Source of the DNA: Betaproteobacteria bacterium
Lineage (GTDB): Bacteria > Pseudomonadota > Gammaproteobacteria > Burkholderiales > JACQAP01
NCBI GenBank assembly: GCA_016194905.1
Contig: JACQAP010000035.1
Span: forward strand, 1-40,859
DNA length: 40,859 bases
Direction of reading: 5' to 3'
Program-made: the position numbers and the translations under genes
Shown here: positions 8,992-16,831 of the stretch, piece after piece
Layout of the letters: the number at the start of each line of letters is the position of its first letter
Position numbering within the stretch: the stretch's first letter is position 1
The notes under the pieces: generated by a model
What the model was told of the DNA's origin: nothing
The model's database searches: none
The model's input: only the letters and a program-made list of their open reading frames with translations

Positions 8992-10464
8992 ATGGATAGG
9001 GGACACCAGTCTGGCACTCTCAAGAGGAAACTCCTGTTCTGGCTGGGCGTGCTGATCGTGATCGGCGCGATTTTCGGCTATGTCGGCTGGACCAAGTTCT
9101 TTCGCGAGGAACCGCAGCCGGATTGGGTGAACGCGTCGCCGGACATGCGCTTCAAGTACGGCTCGATCGGCGCGGAGCACGATGCCGGCATCCCGTACTG
9201 GATCTTCTACGTGCTGCCGCGCATGTTCCCCGAGAAGTTGCCCGGGCCGGGGGGCTACGCCGCTCTCGGCGTGCCTTGGGAGCAGGGCCAGGAACTGCCG
9301 GTCGGATTCACCAAGAAGACCATCGGCTTTCCGCGGGTCGCCAACACCTGCGCTGTTTGCCATACCGCGACCTATCGCAGCAGTCCCGACGAAGTGCCCG
9401 TCTTCATCACGGCAGGCAACGGCCATACCACCAACGTCGAAGCCTTCTTCCGTTATGTGGTCGACTGCGCCAAGGATCCGCGCTTCAACGCGGACAACCT
9501 GATGCGCGAGATCAACCTGGTCACCGACCTGTCCTGGTTCGACCGTCTGTCGTACCGGTTCCTGATCATTCCGATTACGAAGAAACGGCTGCTGGAACGC
9601 GAAGCGCAATTCAAGTGGATCTACCGCACCGACTTTCCCGACTGGGGGCGCGGGCGCGACGATGCCATGAACCTCACCAAGTATTTCATGATCAAGGTAC
9701 CGATGGACGACACCTTCGGTCCCACCGACATGCCCTCCATCTGGAACCTGCAGAAGTACAAGCACGACAAGAACATGCGCATGAACTGGGCGGGCGACAG
9801 CCACGACGCGCGTTCCGTCATCATCGATTCCGCTCTGGGCCTGCTCGGCGCGCCGCCGCACGACAAGGGCGAATTCCTCGCGCAGATCGACTGGCTCTAC
9901 GACTACCTCACCAAAAAACCGGCGCCGAAATATCCGTTCCCGATCGAGAAGACGCGCGCGGCGGCGGGCGAGGTCGTGTTCGACAGGACTTGCGCGAGCT
10001 GCCATGCCAGCGACCTGACCGGCACGCGCATCCCGCTTGCCGAGGTCGGCACCGAAAAGGATAGGCTCGCCAGCTGGAACAAGAAGGCCGCCATCGAGGC
10101 CAACCGGATCGTCACGGAGATGGGCATCGAACGCCTCGGCCTGGTGGAAGAAGACCTCAACGGCTACGACGTGCCCTTCCTCGACGGCATCTGGCTGCGC
10201 GCGCCCTACCTGCACAACGGATCCGTGCCTACGCTGCGCGATCTGCTGACGCCGCCCGAGCAGCGCACCAAGGTGTTCTGGCGCGGCTACGACGTCTACG
10301 ATCCCGTCAACGTCGGCTTCGTGATGGAAGGTGCGGAAGCCGAACGCGTCGGTACGAAACACGATACCTCGCTGCGCGGCGGACGCAACATGGGGCACGT
10401 GTTCGGCACCAATCTATCCGTCGGGGACAAGGATGCGCTGATCGAATATTTGAAGACCCTCTAG
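8992..10464 (+). CDS. Membrane-anchored di-heme cytochrome, paralogue 2
   Basis: This 490-aa protein resembles the preceding gene along its length. It has an N-terminal anchor (LLFWLGVLIVIGAIFGYVGW), heme motifs CAVCH at 120-124 and CASCH at 334-338, a WGRGRDDAMN box and LWLRAPYLHNGSVPTLRDLL near the end. The ATG at 8992 follows GGGAGACGCTC, a good ribosome site, 20 bp after the previous stop. The open frame extends upstream into the previous gene, but that part is out-of-frame reading of the paralogue. Divergence between the copies (for example CADCHGAGARD against CASCHASDLTG) suggests specialised roles, perhaps successive steps on a substrate or a heterodimer. It is the last gene of the operon. 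Function unknown. Confidence 0.8.
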   Translation: MDRGHQSGTLKRKLLFWLGVLIVIGAIFGYVGWTKFFREEPQPDWVNASPDMRFKYGSIGAEHDAGIPYWIFYVLPRMFPEKLPGPGGYAALGVPWEQGQELPVGFTKKTIGFPRVANTCAVCHTATYRSSPDEVPVFITAGNGHTTNVEAFFRYVVDCAKDPRFNADNLMREINLVTDLSWFDRLSYRFLIIPITKKRLLEREAQFKWIYRTDFPDWGRGRDDAMNLTKYFMIKVPMDDTFGPTDMPSIWNLQKYKHDKNMRMNWAGDSHDARSVIIDSALGLLGAPPHDKGEFLAQIDWLYDYLTKKPAPKYPFPIEKTRAAAGEVVFDRTCASCHASDLTGTRIPLAEVGTEKDRLASWNKKAAIEANRIVTEMGIERLGLVEEDLNGYDVPFLDGIWLRAPYLHNGSVPTLRDLLTPPEQRTKVFWRGYDVYDPVNVGFVMEGAEAERVGTKHDTSLRGGRNMGHVFGTNLSVGDKDALIEYLKTL

Positions 10465-10470
10465 CGAGGG

Positions 10471-10575
10471 TCAAGGGACTAGGGTAGGGGCTAGGGGGTA
10501 AAGCAGAACAAGACTGAGTACTGAGTAAAAGCTTTAAAGCCTTTCCCTAGCCCCTCACCCCTAGCCCCTGCCCTC
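10471..10575. terminator. Inverted-repeat spacer, probable bidirectional terminator
   Basis: Between two converging genes the + strand reads GGGACTAGGGTAGGGGCTAG at 10475-10494 and later CCCTAGCCCCTCACCCCTAG at 10545-10564. The two arms are imperfect reverse complements built from the unit AGGGGCTAGGG. They could form a long hairpin acting as a terminator on both strands. The same unit recurs at 18853-18885 and weakly at 23884-23897, so it is also a dispersed repeat. Confidence 0.5.
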
Positions 10576-10577
10576 AG

Positions 10578-13500
10578 TCACTTCAGGCCGAAGAGCCAGG
10601 CATCGATCCAGTAGGATTTACCGCCCTTGTCACCCAGATGGTTGCGCACGGAATCGACGACGCCAACTACCCAGGAGTTGTCGGATGGCGGTGGCGGCTC
10701 CTCTCCGAAAACGGTTTCTACGGCAATCTCGCCCAGTTGCCGGTAGCTTTCGAATTGCGATTCTCCATAGAACTGGTTCGAGGTCGGTTCCTGCGGAAAC
10801 GCTTCGTTCTTGGCGGCGTAGTGCTGGACGTCCCGCGGTTCCTTGCCGCAAAGCACGGGCTTGAAGCAGATCAGCATGCCGTCCGGGGCATCCTCGCCGT
10901 CGACAGTCGAATAGCGGATACGACCGATAGCGCAGTAACGCCCGCTGTCGTCGTCCGGTCCGGTCTTCCGGTGTATCGGTAACGATTCGAATTCGATGGG
11001 GATGCCCAGATCGATGCGTATCTTTCGCACCGCATTGCCGAGGTCCTCGAACTGGTAGTCGGGGTCCGCGCCCGCGTCCGTCACTACGATGAAGCGGCAG
11101 CGGCGCAGCACCATTTCGAAGAGGCCCATGTTCTCGAAATGCCCGCCGTCCGAAAGATAGATGTACGGGCTCTGGTCGTCGGTCAATCCGAACGCTTCCG
11201 ACCACAACGGCCGCAGCAATACCCGCGGTTCCGCCAGACGATAGGTGTCGGCTCCGGCGACCCCGGGATTGCCCAGCCACCAGCCGAGCCGCACATTGAA
11301 AAGCGTGAGCAGCAGCGCCGCGAGTGTGGATGAGGAGTACCCCATGTTCGGACTGACGGCGGCGCCGGAAACCGCGACCGCCGTGCCGATGGAAATTCCA
11401 TGCTCTCCGCCGTAGTCGCGCGAGTTGCGGAAACCCAGGTAATAGGTGCCGGAATGCATTGGCGTCACCACGAAAGGGGCGGCCTTGCGTTCCTGCCACG
11501 CGAGCTTGCTGCCATGCACGAGATTGAGGGTCAGATTGATCACGTGCATGAGTTTGTGCGGAGGCGGCGGCGGAAACTCGTACTTTCTGATCTCTTCCGG
11601 AAAAGCCATCTCGACGAGCTTGCGATTGCCGAAGATGACATTTCCCTGCCCGTAATAATGATCGACGATCGCGAGCGCGTCTTTCTGTCCCGGTTGTTTT
11701 CTGAACTCACTGAAGGCCCTTGCTCTGTCGAGGCGGAGGGTTTCCAGAACCCGGTTGAGCGTCTCCAGCACGTCCTGTTGCAGCGATTTGAGTACCGGCG
11801 CGTTGGGCGTGGCATTTCTCAAACGGGTGGTCAGCACCGCGGAGGGGTCATACGCAGGGGTGCACATGAGCTGCACCAGGAGTTGCGCGGGATCTTTCGG
11901 CGCCGTCTTGGTGTCACTGACCTTCCCCATTGCACCGCGCAGCATGCCGACGAAACGCGCGAGGTCGTTGATATCGCCTTCGCGCAGCAGGCCGGACTGC
12001 AGTTCGTGCATCTGCACGTCGTCGAGCGGGTCGAAGCCGGTAAAAGCATTCGGCCGGCGGTCGGTTCCGCGCGAAGCGCCGAGAAACGTGCGGACGATGC
12101 GAATCCGGTATACGGCGTGAAGCGAAAACTTGTTCAGATTGATGATCGAGCTCGCCACCGCGAGGAACACGACCAGCCCGAATATGAGCGTGACGATGAT
12201 GCGCAATCTCGTCTGGCAGACGATTTCAAGATGCAGTTGCGGATCGTTGAAGACGCTGATTCCAAGTGGCAATGCATCCTGCAGCCCGCACGCCTGCCTG
12301 AGGGGGGCCAGTTCGGCCGGGAACAGGTCGCGCAACGCAACGAGGAAAGCGTTTTCCTCGAAGCCCGGTACGGCGCCCATCCAGCCAAAGAATGCATCGA
12401 GACCGGCGCTGGTGAGCAGCGCCAGGAAAGCGAGAAAGACGACGAGGAAAACCGCGGAGGCCAAAGTCAGCGCGCTTCCCCCCAGCAGGGATGCGGCCGG
12501 TTTGGACTGCCCTGCGGCCGCGGAATTTTTCTGTCCCGTGGCGGCGGTGAGCGAGCTCTTCCCGAGCAGAACCGCAATCAATCCCGATACGCCGCCGAGC
12601 GCGCCGACCAGGCGCGGAAACTCCAGCAGCAGCGGCGGCCCGAACAGCGCGATGGCGGACAGGACAACCCATCCCACCATGACGATGAGTATCCATGCGC
12701 CGAACCGTGCCCACCATTCGCGATCCTCGTCTTCGATCCACTGGAATTTCGATACGGCGCCGATGAACAGCGTCATGCCCGCCAGCGTCGCCGCGATGAC
12801 CGTAGGGACCGCGAGGATGGTGTAGAGGTGCGCCGCATAGGCGGTGAACGACCAGAGTTCGAAGGCCGGCTCGATGCGCGATCCCACCTGCGACGCGTAG
12901 TCCGCCAATCCCGAAATAATGCTGAACGCCAGGAAGCCCGCGAGCAGCATGGCGACCAGCTCGTTGAACCGCTTTCCCAGGCCCCGCCGCGGCAACAGGG
13001 GAAAAGTAATCAGCCAGCCGACAAAGATGATGATCTCTCCCCACACCACCAGATGATCGAAGCCGATGCGCCCCAGCGCCTCGATCATGTCGGGCAGCGG
13101 CAACTGGCTCAATATGACCCGGATCTGAAGCCAACTGAGCGCGGATTTTTCGTGCGGCAATCCCCATACCAGCAGCGTCAGGGAAATTGCAAAGACGAAG
13201 AGCGGCAGCACGCCGAGGATCACAAGCCAGCCCTGGTGGGCCAGCTTTTCCTTCGCCTGGTTCAGTCTTCGCCGGATGCGGCCCGACGCCGCGGGTGCGT
13301 TGGGGCCCGCCGTATCGGTCACGCTGGGACGATGCACGTTGATGCAGACCAGCGTCAGCAGGACGGCACACCCCGTCATCCAGACGAGCCAGGGAAACAG
13401 GCTGCCGTTGCCGTACATCAACGCGCCGTACTTGACCCGCCACGAATGCGCGAGTGCGGAATACAAACGCGGCGCCGACAGGACCAGCAGCAGAAACGGG

Positions 13501-14501
13501 ATGATGACCAGCCAGTTCAGCGAAAGGTTGCGCAGGTAAATCCCCACCCACGTCCAGGTATCGGCGGTGAACAATCCCGATTTCGGGTTCAAAAAGTGGC
13601 TGTAGTCGCGCAGGAAGCGGATCGGCTCGGGTGCCGGCTCGGTTTTCGTCGTCAGGCCCTCCGTTTCTTCCTGCGCCCGCGTACTCAACTCCTTGATCAC
13701 GCCGGCCAACCCCTGTGGATGGCGATGGATCCACGTCGATAGCCAACTGCCGACATAACCTCCGCCGGATACGGTGGACAGATAATCGAATTTTTCCAGC
13801 ACGCCGCGGCGCGCCAGCGCCCCCAGCACGCCGAGCCCGAACGCCGCGCTGCGTATCCCCCCGCCCGACAGGCAAAGCGCGCTGCGTATTCCCTCCGGTC
13901 CGCGCAAGTTCTGTATGTCCTTGTACAGCGCCGTAAGCCGGGCAGTGTCCGCGCGGCCAATGGCGTCCGACGGGAATGCCGCCTCGAGCAGGATCCGGTT
14001 CAACTGGACCTGCTCGTCGTACGCAATCTGGTCCGCGGCGGATCGTTCTGATTTCGGGGCGATGGACGTGGTGGCGTCGGCCTGGAATGTTCGTGCCCGC
14101 GGTTGCCCGCTGCAGCCCGGGTGCAACCGGGCCAACTGCCAGGCCGCGCTGTCGCGGTCGAGCAGGGTGTGGTCATACAGGTTTTCCGGTTCCAGGAGCA
14201 GTTCATTCAGTTTCAGCAACAGGAGTTGCTCGAACTGCTTCGTCCATTCCCCGTCGTGCAGGGGACGCGGTTCCGTAAACAGCTTGTCCCTGATTGCGCT
14301 GATGGCCCTGCCGTTGTGACTCAGGAAAGGCGAATCGAAGTATTCCCGCAGTTTCTGGCAGTTGACATCCGCCTTCTCGAGCAGCCAGTCGGGCGCCTTC
14401 GATAGCGGACCGTGGGTGGTGACGAACTCTTTTTCGAGAACCTCGCACAAACGCAGCGGAAATCTCTTGATCGATCGAGAAGTCGTTTCATCGGCTTTCA
14501 T
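10578..14501 (-). CDS. Patatin-like phospholipase with large membrane domain
   Basis: This 1307-aa protein has the patatin signature: oxyanion box SGGGIRS (GGGIR at residues 213-217), nucleophile in the STVSGGG elbow (Ser245) and catalytic Asp in the DGG box (Asp1118, within YLSDGGHFENMG). The two halves of the catalytic dyad are separated by nearly 900 residues. This insertion (roughly 325-830) contains many hydrophobic segments, for example WLVIIPFLLLVLS, so the hydrolase is membrane-embedded. The predicted activity is lipid acyl hydrolysis, probably at the inner membrane. Start: AGGAG lies six bases before the ATG at 14501. It is transcribed towards the cytochrome operon and appears monocistronic. 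Large patatins of this kind are known but poorly characterised; involvement in membrane remodelling or defence is only speculative. Confidence 0.85.
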   Translation of the reverse strand: MKADETTSRSIKRFPLRLCEVLEKEFVTTHGPLSKAPDWLLEKADVNCQKLREYFDSPFLSHNGRAISAIRDKLFTEPRPLHDGEWTKQFEQLLLLKLNELLLEPENLYDHTLLDRDSAAWQLARLHPGCSGQPRARTFQADATTSIAPKSERSAADQIAYDEQVQLNRILLEAAFPSDAIGRADTARLTALYKDIQNLRGPEGIRSALCLSGGGIRSAAFGLGVLGALARRGVLEKFDYLSTVSGGGYVGSWLSTWIHRHPQGLAGVIKELSTRAQEETEGLTTKTEPAPEPIRFLRDYSHFLNPKSGLFTADTWTWVGIYLRNLSLNWLVIIPFLLLVLSAPRLYSALAHSWRVKYGALMYGNGSLFPWLVWMTGCAVLLTLVCINVHRPSVTDTAGPNAPAASGRIRRRLNQAKEKLAHQGWLVILGVLPLFVFAISLTLLVWGLPHEKSALSWLQIRVILSQLPLPDMIEALGRIGFDHLVVWGEIIIFVGWLITFPLLPRRGLGKRFNELVAMLLAGFLAFSIISGLADYASQVGSRIEPAFELWSFTAYAAHLYTILAVPTVIAATLAGMTLFIGAVSKFQWIEDEDREWWARFGAWILIVMVGWVVLSAIALFGPPLLLEFPRLVGALGGVSGLIAVLLGKSSLTAATGQKNSAAAGQSKPAASLLGGSALTLASAVFLVVFLAFLALLTSAGLDAFFGWMGAVPGFEENAFLVALRDLFPAELAPLRQACGLQDALPLGISVFNDPQLHLEIVCQTRLRIIVTLIFGLVVFLAVASSIINLNKFSLHAVYRIRIVRTFLGASRGTDRRPNAFTGFDPLDDVQMHELQSGLLREGDINDLARFVGMLRGAMGKVSDTKTAPKDPAQLLVQLMCTPAYDPSAVLTTRLRNATPNAPVLKSLQQDVLETLNRVLETLRLDRARAFSEFRKQPGQKDALAIVDHYYGQGNVIFGNRKLVEMAFPEEIRKYEFPPPPPHKLMHVINLTLNLVHGSKLAWQERKAAPFVVTPMHSGTYYLGFRNSRDYGGEHGISIGTAVAVSGAAVSPNMGYSSSTLAALLLTLFNVRLGWWLGNPGVAGADTYRLAEPRVLLRPLWSEAFGLTDDQSPYIYLSDGGHFENMGLFEMVLRRCRFIVVTDAGADPDYQFEDLGNAVRKIRIDLGIPIEFESLPIHRKTGPDDDSGRYCAIGRIRYSTVDGEDAPDGMLICFKPVLCGKEPRDVQHYAAKNEAFPQEPTSNQFYGESQFESYRQLGEIAVETVFGEEPPPPSDNSWVVGVVDSVRNHLGDKGGKSYWIDAWLFGLK

Positions 14502-14841
14502 ATCCCGCTCCTCCGTTCGTTCATCGGTCGCGAACAGCCCCGACCTTCTTCGTCGGACGATACAGAAAAAGCAATGTTATCGCCGGCATCCGCAATGCCA
14601 TACGACGAATCGTAGACGACAAACCGAAAAAAGCAATGCGTCGCCTTGCTTCAATAGAGCGTGCTTCAACAGAGCGAAGAGCCGGCATCAGGCGCGCGAG
14701 TGTCGATGCCGTGCCCGGGAGGGCCGTGCATCTGGAATCTTCCCCATGCGGGCAACGTTGTACGTCCAGTGCAGGAAGTGCTTATCATGGCGAAAGGTCC
14801 GCTCGCGGAGCCACGGGACCTACCTGACCTGAATCGTAGCG
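14502..14841. other. Spacer, no gene recognised
   Basis: About 340 bp upstream of both the patatin gene (- strand) and the methyltransferase relic (+ strand). It should hold the patatin promoter, but I see no clear -35/-10 pair. Short open frames here resemble nothing I know. A short TTCAATAGAGCGTGC/TTCAACAGAGCGAAG near-repeat occurs around 14650-14685. Confidence 0.35.
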
Positions 14842-15227
14842 GTGGAGGGTGAAAGCGTGAGGAAAGTACTGCCGGATGTCGTCTGCGATGCCCGGCAACT
14901 ATCGCAACTGCCCCGCGCCACTTACGACGCGGTCTATTGCTCTCATAACCTGGAACACTATTACCGGCATGACGTGCCGAAGGTGCTGGCCGGATTTTCT
15001 CACGTGCTCAAAGTCGGTGGGTTCGTGCACATCATTGTTCCCGATATGGGGGCGGCAACGAGTTTTATGCGCACAAAACCGGATTCACGCAAAAATCCCT
15101 GCCGGCAATGCTGGTGAAGTGCGGCTTTCCTAACGTTTTCAGCGGCGCCGGCAACCTCGAGGTCATCGCGTTCGCGTTCAAAGAGAAGCCCGATGAGTTT
15201 GCCCGGAAGCTTATCGGTATCCCCTAA
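14842..15227 (+). pseudogene. Class I SAM methyltransferase relic
   Basis: The first part reads as the middle of a Methyltransf_11-type enzyme: DVVCDARQL, then DAVYCSHNLEHY, then VLKVGGFVHIIVPDMG, which are the acidic loop, motif IV region and post-motif III strand. The N-terminal glycine-rich SAM loop is absent. After about 15050 the frame changes, and the typical C-terminal end continues in another frame (FYAHKTGFTQKSL then GFPNVFSGAGNLEVIAFAFK), ending at the TAA at 15225-15227. The segment normally joining these parts, about 40-60 residues, is missing. So this is a gene with an internal deletion and loss of its 5' part, and is surely inactive. Confidence 0.75.
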
Positions 15228-15234
15228 TGTGCGG

Positions 15235-15531
15235 ACGCGGGCGTCGTGCTTTTACTTGTTGGAGCGTAACTCACTCAATCACTGTCATGTCGGATCATAA
15301 CTTACCCACTTGAGTGGGGTTCGAGGCTGGCGGTAATCAACTCGCAGCTGGGCGCGACGGTTGACCGGAGTGCTCCCATGCCAAAGTGGGGTTGGGGCGA
15401 GGTCAAAGGCCCGTACACGGGCTGAGGCCACCGCCAAAATGCGCTCTCTCCATCGAGGCGACCCACAACGGCAAGCCGTTGAGAGCGCCTCATGTCGAAC
15501 GTGTAGATTCCGTTGAACAATAGGCACACGC
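15235..15531. other. Spacer with one structured repeat
   Basis: No gene recognised. It contains the hairpin repeat at 15441-15488 described separately. The rest shows nothing I can name. Confidence 0.4.
15441..15488. repeat. Hairpin repeat, copy 1
   Basis: Outer arms GCGCTCTC (15441-15448) and GAGAGCGC (15481-15488) are perfect reverse complements. Inside, AACGGC-AA-GCCGTT (15467-15480) forms a second perfect hairpin directly stacked on the 3' outer arm. Between them lies TCCATCGAGGCGAC. A second copy at 16265-16304 keeps the TCTCCATCGAGGCGAC and GGCAAGCCG cores but has different outer arms. Confidence 0.6.
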
Positions 15532-15759
15532 ATGGACATTAAGGAAATCGTCAAGGACAACACCGTTCATTTCGCAAAATACCGCCAAGGCTATGCGTAC
15601 TACACCGTCCGCGTGCCGTCGGATGGTATCGACTACATCTTCCCGGTTCCATTATCCGATATCGGAGATGCAACACTTCTCGCAACTGATAAGGCTATGG
15701 TGTTCATGCGGTATATCCGCCAAGCTCTCGAAGATAAGACATTTGTGAAAGTAAGGTAA
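15532..15759 (+). CDS. Small conserved-looking hypothetical protein
   Basis: This 75-aa protein starts MDIKEIVKDNTVHFAKYRQG and contains YYTVRVPSDGIDYIFPVPLSD and a C-terminal helix KAMVFMRYIRQALED. It has no signal peptide or membrane segment and is likely a small cytosolic alpha/beta protein. Composition and codon use look like a genuine gene, and I have the impression of similar short proteins elsewhere, but I can assign no family or function. It lies between the two hairpin repeats at 15441 and 16265, together with the VOC gene that follows, which suggests the two genes may have moved as a unit. Confidence 0.6.
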   Translation: MDIKEIVKDNTVHFAKYRQGYAYYTVRVPSDGIDYIFPVPLSDIGDATLLATDKAMVFMRYIRQALEDKTFVKVR

Positions 15760-15856
15760 ACCGGGGCGTGATGGACAACGACACTTCGCGAGCACCGCTT
15801 TACGTGCTCTCTCGTGTGCATCATCGCTGACGTTAGCCATCTACCTCGCGCGAACA

Positions 15857-16264
15857 ATGATCCACATTCGCGAAATCGATCACCTCGTACTGCGTGTCGT
15901 CGACCTCGACAGCATGCTTCGCTTCTACTGCGATGCACTCGGATGTACGGTGGAGCGGCGCCAGGACGGAATCGGTTTGGTTCAGTTGCGAGCTGGTCGA
16001 TCAATCATTGATCTCGTGCCCATCGATGGCGAACTCGGCAGGGCTGGTGGCGCAGCGCCAGGAAAGGAGGCACGCAACTTGGATCACTTCTGCCTTCGAG
16101 TAGAACCATTCGACGAACCGGGCATTCGCCGCCATCTGCAGGCACAGGGCATCAAGGCCAGCCCGGTTGCTTCACGCTACGGCGCAGAGGGCGAAGGCCC
16201 TTCCATCTATGTCACAGACCCGGAAGGGAATGTTGTCGAACTCAAAGGCCCACCAGGTGGTTAA
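15857..16264 (+). CDS. VOC family protein (glyoxalase/dioxygenase fold)
   Basis: This 135-aa protein has the two beta-alpha-beta-beta-beta modules of the vicinal oxygen chelate fold. The first module begins IDHLVLRVVDLDSMLRFYCDALGC and the second LDHFCLRVEPFDE, ending YVTDPEGNVVELKGPPGG. The likely metal ligands are His9, the His of LDHF and the Glu of NVVELKG. Such proteins act on small molecules (glyoxalases, fosfomycin resistance enzymes, extradiol dioxygenases). The sequence resembles generic VOC proteins with a C-terminal DPEGN-VEL, and the substrate cannot be told. It follows the 75-aa gene by about 100 bp on the same strand. Confidence 0.85.
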   Translation: MIHIREIDHLVLRVVDLDSMLRFYCDALGCTVERRQDGIGLVQLRAGRSIIDLVPIDGELGRAGGAAPGKEARNLDHFCLRVEPFDEPGIRRHLQAQGIKASPVASRYGAEGEGPSIYVTDPEGNVVELKGPPGG

Positions 16265-16304
16265 TTTCTCCATCGAGGCGACAGCCATCGGCAAGCCGGC
16301 GAAA
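16265..16304. repeat. Hairpin repeat, copy 2
   Basis: It contains TTTCTCCATCGAGGCGAC, then GCCATCGGCAAGCCGGC, then GAAAG. The core matches copy 1 at 15441-15488 and the inner GGCAAGCC hairpin is retained. The outer pair is TTTC/GAAA here instead of GCGCTCTC/GAGAGCGC, so pairing is kept while sequence changes. Confidence 0.55.
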
Positions 16305-16365
16305 GAAAGGGATCACGCTTGGTTAAATGCATAAACGGGAGGTCTTACCGAGTTGCATTGGTTCG

Positions 16366-16752
16366 CTAGTTCCCTTCCGCTTTTCTCATTCTGCCCAGCT
16401 CGCGGATGTAACTGACCAGGGCCCAGATCTGATCGTCGGCGAGTTGATCTTTGAACGGGGACATCAGCGTGCCGGAGCGGCCGTTCTTGATGGTGTTGAA
16501 GATCATCTCGTCGGTCGGTGTGCGCAGCCACTCGTCGTCGGTAAGATCGGGGCCGGTTCCGCCGCGGGCGTTGCCGCCGTGGCAGCCGTGGCAGGAGAGG
16601 CGCTTGAACAGCCTGGCGCCGTTTTCGATTGCTTGCGGATCGCCTTCATACGGGTTCTTGAGTTGGCCGGTGGAGACCGGGCCGGTGTCGACATTGCCGG
16701 CGCCGCCGGTGAGTGCAATTAAACAGGCCAGGGCAAAAAGAATTCTCTTCAT
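16366..16752 (-). CDS. c-type cytochrome partner of PQQ dehydrogenase
   Basis: This 128-aa protein has a signal peptide (MKRILFALACLIALTGGAG), one heme motif CHGCH at residues 54-58 and a probable axial Met97 in TLMSPF. The helix QIWALVSYIREL near the C terminus is typical of class I cytochromes c. The start at 16752 is chosen because it gives a proper signal peptide; a longer frame upstream would add 20 unrelated residues. It lies 79 bp downstream of the PQQ dehydrogenase gene on the same strand, so it is the likely electron acceptor (XoxG/cytochrome c550 type role). A terminator between the two genes suggests it is made in smaller amounts or from its own promoter. Confidence 0.85.
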   Translation of the reverse strand: MKRILFALACLIALTGGAGNVDTGPVSTGQLKNPYEGDPQAIENGARLFKRLSCHGCHGGNARGGTGPDLTDDEWLRTPTDEMIFNTIKNGRSGTLMSPFKDQLADDQIWALVSYIRELGRMRKAEGN

Positions 16753-16775
16753 TGGCTTCACTTCGTTGAGGGACA

Positions 16776-16812
16776 CAAAAAACGCGGCCGGTTCGGAAGC
16801 GACCGGCCGCAT
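16776..16812 (-). terminator. Intrinsic terminator after PQQ dehydrogenase
   Basis: On the - strand, GCGGCCGGT (plus 16802-16810) and ACCGGCCGC (plus 16784-16792) form a perfect 9-bp GC-rich stem with a 9-base loop, followed by GTTTTTTG. This is a textbook rho-independent terminator just after the dehydrogenase stop codon and before the cytochrome gene. Confidence 0.85.
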
Positions 16813-16831
16813 TGACTCAAGCGAGTCCGAC

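Noticed and set aside
11400-13742. 780-aa + strand frame opposite the patatin gene
   Set aside because: Antisense of a high-GC gene with Arg/Gln-rich composition and no motifs; the - strand frame has a complete patatin signature.
15740-15850. attC-like hairpin around GAGCAC...GTGCTC and GTTAGCC
   Set aside because: The end box does not fit GTTRRRY and the opposite box is missing; pairing outside the central 6 bp is poor.
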